From contig JAEUIV010000016.1 of assembly GCA_016795005.1 (NCBI GenBank), positions 1 through 44,162 on the forward strand: DNA of 44,162 bases. The letters are read 5' to 3'. A model generated the notes under the pieces. The model ran no database searches. It was not told the DNA's origin and saw only the letters and a list, made by a program, of their open reading frames with translations. Origin of the DNA: Phycisphaerae bacterium (GTDB lineage: Bacteria > Planctomycetota > Phycisphaerae > Phycisphaerales > UBA1924). Of the stretch, positions 17,926-24,285 are shown piece by piece. The position numbers were made by a program, and so were the translations under genes. Each line of letters begins with the position of its first letter. Position 1 is the stretch's first letter.

Positions 17926-17967
17926 CGCCGTGCGTGGGCGCACGCGGGGCGTGCGTTCGGAGGTCGG

Positions 17968-17973
17968 TACATT
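17968..17973 (+). promoter_or_regulatory. leaderless-type -10 box (TACATT) of the DUF1801 gene
   Basis: TACATT ends 6 nt before the ATG at 17980. A GGAGGT at 17959-17964 is 15 nt from the ATG, too far for normal ribosome binding. Confidence 0.4.
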
Positions 17974-17979
17974 GTTTCG

Positions 17980-18534
17980 ATGAAGAGCCAGGCCACAACC
18001 GTCAAGGAATATCTCGCATCGCTCCCGGAGGACCGCCGCGCCGCGATCGAGGCGGTGCGGAAGGTCATCCTCAAGAACCTCGACAAGGATTATGAAGAGG
18101 GGATGATGTGGGGGATGATCGGCTACGCCGTGCCGCACCGGGTGTGGCCGCTGGGGTATCACTGCGACCCGAGCAAGCCGCTGATGATGGCGTCGCTGGC
18201 GAGCCAGAAGAACAACCTGACGGTCTATTTGATGAGCGTCTACGGCGACAAGGCGGAGCGCGAGTGGTTCCAGAAGGCGTGGGCGAAGACCGGCAAGAAA
18301 CTGAACATGGGCGGCTGCTGCATCCGCTTCAAGAAGTTGGAGGACGCCGCGCTGGACGTGATCGGCGAGGCGATCCGCCGGACGCCGGCGAAGGCGTACG
18401 TTGAGAACTACGTGAAGATCCTTGCGAGCACGGGCCGGGGGCCGGACGGGAAGAAGATCAAGGTCGAGAAGACGGCAAAGAAGATGGGGAAAAAGGTCGC
18501 GAAGAAGTCGGCGAAGAAAAAAGCGGCGCGGTGA
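17980..18534 (+). CDS. DUF1801 domain protein with lysine-rich C-terminal tail
   Basis: The protein has 184 residues. Residues 1-145 match the DUF1801/YdhG-like fold: TTVKEYLASLPEDRRAAIEA, then GMMWGMIGYAVP, ASQKNNLTVYLMSVYGD and NMGGCCIRFKKLED. The biochemical role of this family is not settled; some relatives are called iron-chaperone-like. Residues 156-184 are almost purely Lys/Ala with Gly and Ser (KKIKVEKTAKKMGKKVAKKS), like histone H1-type tails. The tail suggests nucleic-acid association or an added disordered extension. The stop is followed within 3 bp by repeat copy A (18537). Confidence 0.85.
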   Translation: MKSQATTVKEYLASLPEDRRAAIEAVRKVILKNLDKDYEEGMMWGMIGYAVPHRVWPLGYHCDPSKPLMMASLASQKNNLTVYLMSVYGDKAEREWFQKAWAKTGKKLNMGGCCIRFKKLEDAALDVIGEAIRRTPAKAYVENYVKILASTGRGPDGKKIKVEKTAKKMGKKVAKKSAKKKAAR

Positions 18535-18536
18535 TC

Positions 18537-18620
18537 GGGTGACATGCTTGTGGCTCGGCGCAAGCATGACGGGCGAAGAACGAGGCACATGTTTGCTCAG
18601 GGCAGCACGCATGCCACGCG
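18537..18620. repeat. palindromic repeat element, copy A
   Basis: This 84-bp element is related to copy B at 19383-19453. It begins GGGTGACATGCTTGTGGCTC and ends with GCATGCCACGCG. An internal hairpin pairs CATGCTTGTG (18543-18552) with CGCAAGCATG (18559-18568), 9 of 10 positions plus a G-U. Copy A carries about 13-14 bp more than copy B between GGGCGAAG and TTGCTCAGGGCAGCA. The two copies bracket the gene at 18637-19281. Confidence 0.8.
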
Positions 18621-18636
18621 GTTCGGGGCTGGTCGG

Positions 18637-19281
18637 TCAATTGGGGGCCAGCAGTCCAACCCTCGCCCGCCTGCGGCGGAGGGCCATGATCCCGACCCCG
18701 GAGAGCGACGCCGCGCCGCCGGGCCCGGGCACGAACGAGACATCATCGACGTCCAGCACTCCGTTCGAGCCAGAGTTGGGGATCGAGCGCCATTCCACGA
18801 CCAGTTGCGCACGCGTGGCTCCCGCCGGGGCCGCGTCGATGAGCGAGAACCTCCGATATTCGTCCGTCAGTCCCGGGGTGATGTTGATGGACTCGCCATC
18901 GAAGGTCATCGCATCATCGGACCAGTAGATCGAGAGGACCGCGAATGTGCTGGCGCCCACGAGCGATTCGCGGCGCGCCCACAGGCTGAAGTCATACACC
19001 GTGCCCGCCGTGACCGGGATGTAGCCCTGGTACAAGAAGGCCCCGGACGTGTGCGGATCGCTCCCACCTTCGGCGCTCATCCGCATATGCCAATCGCCGC
19101 TGCGCGGCATGACATCCGTCCGGACCGCGGTGGCGGGCTGCATCGGATCGATGTGCTCGATCACCCAGTTTCCCGGATCGCCGTTGGGAATCGGGTCCTC
19201 GAACCCCGGGTTCACAACTTGCCCCAGCGCGCTCGATACAGCGACCGTCACCAGGGCACTCGCCCGCATCGTATTCAGCAT
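18637..19281 (-). CDS. exported PEP-CTERM-like protein with carbohydrate-binding-like domain
   Basis: The protein has 214 residues; ATG 19281 has AAGGAGAG about 8 nt upstream. Residues 1-20 are a signal peptide (MRASALVTVAVSSALG), followed directly by QVVNPGFEDPIPNGDPGNW. That is the opening of many jelly-roll carbohydrate-binding-like modules (CBM4/9 type). The rest of the domain (GAFLYQGYIPVTAGTVYDFS, YRRFSLIDAAPAG, LDVDDVSF) fits that fold. The C-terminus has PGPGG, a short hydrophobic stretch (ASLSGVGIMAL) and RRRR, a PEP-CTERM-like sorting tail of planctomycete form. Residues after the Arg cluster (ARVGLLAPN) make it longer than usual. The gene is flanked by two copies of a palindromic repeat. 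Confidence 0.8.
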   Translation of the reverse strand: MLNTMRASALVTVAVSSALGQVVNPGFEDPIPNGDPGNWVIEHIDPMQPATAVRTDVMPRSGDWHMRMSAEGGSDPHTSGAFLYQGYIPVTAGTVYDFSLWARRESLVGASTFAVLSIYWSDDAMTFDGESINITPGLTDEYRRFSLIDAAPAGATRAQLVVEWRSIPNSGSNGVLDVDDVSFVPGPGGAASLSGVGIMALRRRRARVGLLAPN

Positions 19282-19382
19282 GATGCAGCTCTCCTTCCTG
19301 TGCCCCCGTTCAGCGATGATAGGCGCACGGGACACCGAATCGGCAGGGCGGCCGGGACGATCGTTTCGCCGGTCGGACGGGC

Positions 19383-19453
19383 GGGTGGCATGCTTGTGGC
19401 TCTGCACAAGCATGATGGGCGAAGCTTGCTCAGGGCAGCAAGCATGCCACGCG
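19383..19453. repeat. palindromic repeat element, copy B
   Basis: This is a 71-bp copy of the element at 18537-18620. Its ends form a perfect 12-bp inverted repeat, GTGGCATGCTTG (19385-19396) with CAAGCATGCCAC (19439-19450). An internal perfect 10-bp hairpin pairs CATGCTTGTG (19389-19398) with CACAAGCATG (19405-19414). Confidence 0.85.
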
Positions 19454-19494
19454 GGTCGGGAGGGATTGGTCGGCGTGCCGCCGATTCCCCATCT

Positions 19495-19611
19495 GTGCCA
19501 CCGGTTACGGTTCCTCCGTAACCGGTGCTCCCCACGGGTCAGCGGCTCCGCGAAGACACCGATTACCGAAGACGGTAATCGGTGGCACGGGAGAGGGGAA
19601 TCGGTGCCACC
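19495..19611. repeat. cluster of three overlapping hairpins
   Basis: Hairpin 1 pairs CACCGGTTACGG (19499-19510) with CCGTAACCGGTG (19516-19527), a perfect 12-bp stem. Hairpin 2 pairs CACCGATTACCG (19557-19568) with CGGTAATCGGTG (19573-19584), also perfect 12 bp and related in sequence to hairpin 1. Hairpin 3 pairs GGTGGCAC (19581-19588) with GTGCCACC (19604-19611). Hairpins 2 and 3 share bases and exclude each other. The outer arms of 1 and 2 (GTGCCACC and GGTGGCAC) can also pair across the unit. Confidence 0.85.
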
Positions 19612-19614
19612 TGC

Positions 19615-19645
19615 CCTCCTCTCCTGTCGGGGCCGGGAGAGGAGG
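19615..19645. repeat. 10-bp perfect stem-loop
   Basis: CCTCCTCTCC (19615-19624) pairs with GGAGAGGAGG (19636-19645) around an 11-nt loop. It lies between the hairpin cluster and the groEL-proximal hairpin, in the same 403-bp gene-free gap (19282-19684). Confidence 0.75.
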
Positions 19646-19657
19646 CGGGAAAGGAGA

Positions 19658-19676
19658 GGCAGGCTGAAAGCCTGCC
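19658..19676 (-). terminator. hairpin just downstream of groEL, possible terminator
   Basis: GGCAGGCT (19658-19665) pairs with AGCCTGCC (19669-19676) around a 3-nt loop. It begins 8 bp after the groEL stop. No continuous T run follows (CTCTCCTTTCCC on the transcribed strand), so it may be a 3'-end stabilising or REP-like hairpin rather than an intrinsic terminator. Confidence 0.45.
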
Positions 19677-19684
19677 CCACCTGA

Positions 19685-21322
<1,638 letters not shown>

Positions 21323-21336
21323 TGGGTTCTCCGAAG

Positions 21337-21364
21337 GCACTAGGCGCTAGGCGCTAGGCACTGG
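21337..21364. repeat. four tandem heptads upstream of groEL
   Basis: GCACTAG, GCGCTAG, GCGCTAG and GCACTGG follow one another without gaps (consensus GCRCTRG on the plus strand). The array ends 4 nt before the groEL Shine-Dalgarno on the transcribed strand. A very similar four-heptad array lies upstream of groES (21778-21805). Confidence 0.9.
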
Positions 21365-21416
21365 TGGGAAAGGCGACTTGAGGTTTGAAATCTCAGAGTG
21401 ATGACGCGGGCGGCTC

Positions 21417-21451
21417 GCACTAGTGCCGATCGGCTAGTGCCAAGTGCCGTG
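21417..21451. repeat. heptad-phased inverted repeat after groES
   Basis: GCACTAG (21417-21423) and CTAGTGC (21434-21440) form an inverted repeat with a 10-bp spacer. GCACTAGTGC at 21417-21426 is itself a perfect palindrome. Reading in sevens gives GCACTAG, TGCCGAT, CGGCTAG, TGCCAAG, TGCCGTG, which keeps the phase of the arrays beside groEL and groES. It lies just after the groES stop in the groES-groEL spacer. Confidence 0.7.
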
Positions 21452-21453
21452 GC

Positions 21454-21753
21454 TTAGTCGTCGATGACGGCGAGGATGTCGGTCTCGCTCATGATGAGCA
21501 GGGTGTCCTTGTCGAGCTTGACCTCGGTGCCGGCGTAGGAGGAGAAGAGGACCTTGTCGCCCTTCTTGACGCTGAGGGGGATGCGCTCGCCGGTCTCGGT
21601 GTTGAGCGCTCCGGTGCCGACGGCCTGGATGGTGCCGGTCTTGGGCTTGTCCTTGGCGGCCTCGGGGAGGTAGATGCCGGCTTCGGTTTTGTCGGTGGCT
21701 TCGTCGCGTTTGACGAGGATCTTGTCGCCGAGGGGTCGGACTTTCAGGGCCAT
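21454..21753 (-). CDS. groES: co-chaperonin GroES (Hsp10)
   Basis: The protein has 99 residues; AAGGAG lies 9 nt before ATG 21753. VRPLGDKILVKRDEATDKTE and GIYLPEAAKDKPKTGTIQAV are the Cpn10 signature with the mobile loop. GDKVLFSSYAGTEVKLD and LIMSETDILAVIDD close the fold. It caps GroEL. The gene precedes groEL on the same strand with a 131-bp spacer, which is long for this operon and holds both a heptad-phased inverted repeat and a heptad array. Confidence 0.98.
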   Translation of the reverse strand: MALKVRPLGDKILVKRDEATDKTEAGIYLPEAAKDKPKTGTIQAVGTGALNTETGERIPLSVKKGDKVLFSSYAGTEVKLDKDTLLIMSETDILAVIDD

Positions 21754-21777
21754 TTCTGCGGTCTCCTTCTGGGAAAG

Positions 21778-21805
21778 GCTCTAGGCTCTTGGCGCTAGGC
21801 ACTGG
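21778..21805. repeat. four tandem heptads upstream of groES
   Basis: GCTCTAG, GCTCTTG, GCGCTAG and GCACTGG are contiguous. The last two units are identical to the last two units of the array upstream of groEL. The array fills most of the 53-bp gap between the pseudo-receiver gene and groES, just upstream of the groES Shine-Dalgarno. Confidence 0.85.
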
Positions 21806-21806
21806 G

Positions 21807-22313
21807 TTATGAACAGGCGTTGGGCCAACGGTTTGCGTAATGGCGGCAGAGGATGCGGCGCATCACTTCGAGCGCGGTTTCGAGGTGGACGGGTCGTTCG
21901 AGGACCGCGAAGGCCCCGGCGGAAAGGACGCTGGAGAGGGTGCGTGCGTCTTCTTTCTGCGAGCGCGGCTGCTTCACGACGACGGTGGGGGGCGGCGTGG
22001 GCATCCGGCCCAGGAGTTCGAGGAGGCGCGGGCCGCCTTCGGGGACGCCGGGGGCGACCTCGTTCTCTTCGAGGGGGAGGGCGAGGTCCACGAGCGCGAT
22101 GTGGACGGTGGTGCTCTGGAGGAGGCGGGTGGCCTCGCGGCCGCTGCGGACGCGCCAAGCCTGAACACCCATCGGTTCGAGGAGTCGAGCCAGGGTGTCG
22201 GCCCAGGATTCGTCGCGCCACGCGACCGGCCCGGCCGCGGAAAGCAGCAGATTCAGCCGACCGGGCTGGGCGGTCACTGTTCGGTGATCGGGGGTTGGGC
22301 GCGGAGCCACCAT
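21807..22313 (-). CDS. stand-alone degenerate receiver-domain protein
   Basis: The protein has 168 residues from ATG 22313. Residues about 18-160 follow the receiver fold: LNLLLSAAG (strand 1), VQAWRVRSGREATRLLQ, then IALVDLALPLEE with Asp76 at the phosphoacceptor position, TVVVKQPRSQKED, and SAGAFAVLERPVHLETALEV. The usual acidic pair at the end of strand 1 is missing (SAA), and the conserved Lys before Pro is Arg (LERP), so phosphorylation is doubtful. There is no output domain. The start has no ribosome binding site; a GTG 12 codons in is an alternative. The gene lies 53 bp upstream of groES on the same strand and could be co-transcribed. Confidence 0.7.
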   Translation of the reverse strand: MVAPRPTPDHRTVTAQPGRLNLLLSAAGPVAWRDESWADTLARLLEPMGVQAWRVRSGREATRLLQSTTVHIALVDLALPLEENEVAPGVPEGGPRLLELLGRMPTPPPTVVVKQPRSQKEDARTLSSVLSAGAFAVLERPVHLETALEVMRRILCRHYANRWPNACS

Positions 22314-22370
22314 CGCGCGAAGAGGATGCAAGCAGCGCGCCGGAGTCGAAGGCGGCCGAATCTGTGTGCG

Positions 22371-22399
22371 GAGCAAAAAAACAGGGGTTTTTGGTGCTC
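22371..22399. other. imperfect A-tract/T-tract hairpin
   Basis: GAGC and seven A's (22371-22381) can pair, with bulges, with five T's and GGTGCTC (22388-22399). On the minus strand the hairpin ends in a seven-T run, so it could act as a terminator or attenuator ahead of the receiver gene. It lies in the divergent gap between that gene and the peroxiredoxin. Confidence 0.35.
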
Positions 22400-22495
22400 C
22401 TCACGACGCCAACGGGCATCGCCGGACCGGTCGGATGCCAGAGTGGCAGACGCCGGGTTGATTGGGGAACTGTATCGTGGCATCCCGGCGCGGCG

Positions 22496-23092
22496 ATGTA
22501 CCACGATCCCAGTCAACTCCCGGAGGGCCTCCCGGTTCCAGCGGACGATGGCGCGGCGCGGCATCTTGCCGGCGCGGCCGTGGCGGCGATCGACCTGCCA
22601 TCGACGCGGGGCGGGACCGTCAACCTTGTGTCGATGACGCGCGCTCCGTGCGTGCTGTTCTTCTATCCGCGATCGGGGGTGCCGGGGAAGCCGCCGCCGA
22701 GGCTTGCGGACGGCACCGATTGGGATGCGATCCCGGGGATGCGCGGCTGCACGCCGCAGTCGTGCGGCTACCGCGACCTGCAAGCCGACTTTGCGATGCT
22801 GGGGGTGACGATCCACGCGATCAGCACGCAGACGACGGAGTATCAGCGCGAGTTCGCGGAGCGGAATCATCTTCAGTTTCCGATCCTGTCCGATTCCGGG
22901 TTGGCGTTGACGCGCGCGATGAATCTGCCGCGGATCGAGATGCCGGTGGAATCGGGCGGCCCGGCGACTCTTTTGCGGCGGATGTCGTGGTACTGCGAGG
23001 GATCGCGGATTGTGAAGGTGTGGTACCCGGTCTTTCCGCCGAATGAGAACGCGGCGCGCGTGCTGGAATGGTTGCGCGAGCGCCGGGCGTGA
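22496..23092 (+). CDS. peroxiredoxin of the AhpC/TSA (BCP/PrxQ-like) family
   Basis: The protein has 198 residues. LFFYPRSGVPGKPP is followed by RGCTPQSCGYRD, with peroxidatic Cys85 and a likely resolving Cys90 five residues later, as in PrxQ/BCP enzymes. GVTIHAISTQTTEYQREFAE and FPILSDSGLALTRAMNLPRI complete the fold. An insertion of about 15 residues (RLADGTDWDAIPGM) separates the FYP motif from the active Cys, unlike short BCPs. It reduces peroxides in the cytoplasm; no signal peptide is seen. The ATG lacks a clear ribosome binding site; an upstream open frame continues but has no homology-like features. The gene converges with the zinc-ribbon gene, 12 bp apart. Confidence 0.87.
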   Translation: MYHDPSQLPEGLPVPADDGAARHLAGAAVAAIDLPSTRGGTVNLVSMTRAPCVLFFYPRSGVPGKPPPRLADGTDWDAIPGMRGCTPQSCGYRDLQADFAMLGVTIHAISTQTTEYQREFAERNHLQFPILSDSGLALTRAMNLPRIEMPVESGGPATLLRRMSWYCEGSRIVKVWYPVFPPNENAARVLEWLRERRA

Positions 23093-23104
23093 TGGCGGAT
23101 CGAT

Positions 23105-23371
23105 TCAGACGATTCGGATGACGTACATGAGGATGATCCCGAGCGCGGCGGCGGCGGCGAGCAGCGGGATCCACAGGGGGATCTTTCTCCCGGTTTCGCG
23201 GTCGAGGATGGCGTGGCCGCACTCGTGGCAGAGCGCGGCATCGTGATAGACGCTCGCGCCGCACGCCGGGCAGTTGATGTCATCGCCTCCGAAGCGGGCG
23301 AGGTCGCCCTCGGACGGGCCTTCGCGGTCTTCGTCCAGGTCATTGCAGTTCTTCGGGCCGCAGCAGGACAT
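23105..23371 (-). CDS. zinc-ribbon single-pass membrane protein
   Basis: The protein has 88 residues. An N-terminal Cys-rich start (SCCGPKNC) and an acidic stretch lead to a zinc ribbon with CPAC (34-37) and CHEC (48-51). RETGRKIPLW then leads into one transmembrane segment (about 67-85, PLLAAAAALGIILMYVIRIV). No specific family is recognised; such ribbon-TM proteins are common and uncharacterised. There is no Shine-Dalgarno; TATCAT lies 6 nt upstream of the ATG. Confidence 0.8.
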   Translation of the reverse strand: MSCCGPKNCNDLDEDREGPSEGDLARFGGDDINCPACGASVYHDAALCHECGHAILDRETGRKIPLWIPLLAAAAALGIILMYVIRIV

Positions 23372-23377
23372 GCGGGC

Positions 23378-23383
23378 ATGATA
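23378..23383 (-). promoter_or_regulatory. leaderless-type -10 box (TATCAT) of the zinc-ribbon gene
   Basis: TATCAT on the minus strand lies exactly 6 nt before the ATG at 23371, with no ribosome binding site in between. Confidence 0.45.
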
Positions 23384-23401
23384 GGCGCGGGGGCGCGACG
23401 T

Positions 23402-23441
23402 ACAAAAATGGAAAAGGCCGGCGTCATTGGACGCCGGCCTT
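23402..23441 (-). terminator. Rho-independent terminator of the RRM gene
   Basis: AAGGCCGGCGTC and GACGCCGGCCTT (23414-23425 and 23430-23441) form a perfect 12-bp stem with a 4-nt loop. On the minus strand it is followed by a T-rich run (TTTTCCATTTTTGTA). It lies 40 bp after the stop of the RNA-binding protein gene. Confidence 0.93.
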
Positions 23442-23482
23442 GGTTGCTCGTTGATTCGGTTCCCGCTGGAACCGAGATCGGA

Positions 23483-23794
23483 TTACCAGCGACCGCCGCC
23501 GCCGCCACCGCCGCCGCGGCGACCGCCGCCACCACCACCACCGCCGCCGCCTTCGCGGGGCTTGGCTTCGTTGACGGTGAGGTTCCGGCCGTCAACGTTT
23601 GTTCCGCTGAGGGCGGCCATGGCGGCGCGTGCGTGCTCGTCGTTGTTGAACTCGACGAAGCCGAAGCCGCGGGGGCGTCCGGTCTCGCGGTCCATGACGA
23701 GCGAGGCCGAAGCGACTTCGCCGTGAGCCGCGAACATGTCGCGGAGCTGGGCCTCGGAGGTGTTGAACGAGAGATTGCCTACGTACAGTTTCAT
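23483..23794 (-). CDS. glycine-rich RRM RNA-binding protein
   Basis: The protein has 103 residues; ATG 23794 has AGGAAAG about 6 nt upstream. Residues 1-80 are one RNA-recognition motif: KLYVGNLSFNTSEAQLRDMF contains RNP2 and GRPRGFGFVEFNN contains RNP1, with its aromatic residues intact. Residues 81-103 are glycine/arginine-rich (two G runs around RR, ending GGRW). This matches the cyanobacterial and planctomycete Rbp family, usually cold-responsive. A long leader (about 110 nt from a TATACT box at 23918-23913) would fit post-transcriptional control. A strong terminator follows. Confidence 0.95.
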   Translation of the reverse strand: MKLYVGNLSFNTSEAQLRDMFAAHGEVASASLVMDRETGRPRGFGFVEFNNDEHARAAMAALSGTNVDGRNLTVNEAKPREGGGGGGGGGGRRGGGGGGGGRW

Positions 23795-23912
23795 GATGCT
23801 TTCCTGCAATGCCCTTGAGAAGAAGACCGGTGCTTGAACTCGGGCAGAGAAAAGCGTCGGCGATCTGAGAACCGCCTTCCGACACACAGACGGGAGACTT
23901 GAGATCACCAGG

Positions 23913-23918
23913 AGTATA
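23913..23918 (-). promoter_or_regulatory. TATACT -10 box of the RRM gene
   Basis: TATACT on the minus strand is a near-consensus -10 element. The -35 region at 17 bp is not TTGACA-like. It implies a 5' leader of about 110 nt. Confidence 0.45.
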
Positions 23919-24005
23919 GGCCCAAGGGGTCGGGCGGGGCCAGCGGCCTCCTGATGGGACGTATTTCGGTCGTTGTGCGGGCGAATCGAGGTGGCGCCGC
24001 GGCGA

Positions 24006-24221
24006 TCAGGTCACTTTGCCCAAGGCCCACGTGCCGGCGACGCAGGCGCCCGCGGCGATCCAGGTCAGGATGAGCGAGTGAATGAAGTACGGGACGATGC
24101 AGAGCGCCAACCCGCCGACGAGCGGCGCGACGCGCTCCGCCTTTTTCGCGTACATGATCATGCCCATGCCGACGAGGCCGATAAAGAGGCTGGTGAGCAG
24201 TCCGCCGGTGGAGAAGTCCAT
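24006..24221 (-). CDS. small two-helix membrane protein
   Basis: The protein has 71 residues; GGAG lies about 7 nt before ATG 24221. There are two hydrophobic segments, about 8-26 (LLTSLFIGLVGMGMIMYA) and 35-65 (VAPLVGGLALCIVPYFIHSL and onward), separated by KKAERVAP. The family is not recognised by name; similar short proteins occur widely as uncharacterised inner-membrane proteins. Confidence 0.8.
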   Translation of the reverse strand: MDFSTGGLLTSLFIGLVGMGMIMYAKKAERVAPLVGGLALCIVPYFIHSLILTWIAAGACVAGTWALGKVT

Positions 24222-24285
24222 GAAGTCGCTCCGTGTGGTGCTCCGACCGCGGGTGTATCGGTGATTTTGCGGCGCCGCATTCCGA

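Noticed and set aside
21323..21453. CIRCE (HrcA) operator near groESL
   Set aside because: No TTAGCACTC-N9-GAGTGCTAA could be found in any of the three gaps; the GCACTAG repeats only share part of the core and have the wrong spacing.
23483..23560. Simple GCC/GGC repeat in the RRM gene as a separate element
   Set aside because: It simply encodes the glycine/arginine-rich tail of the protein.
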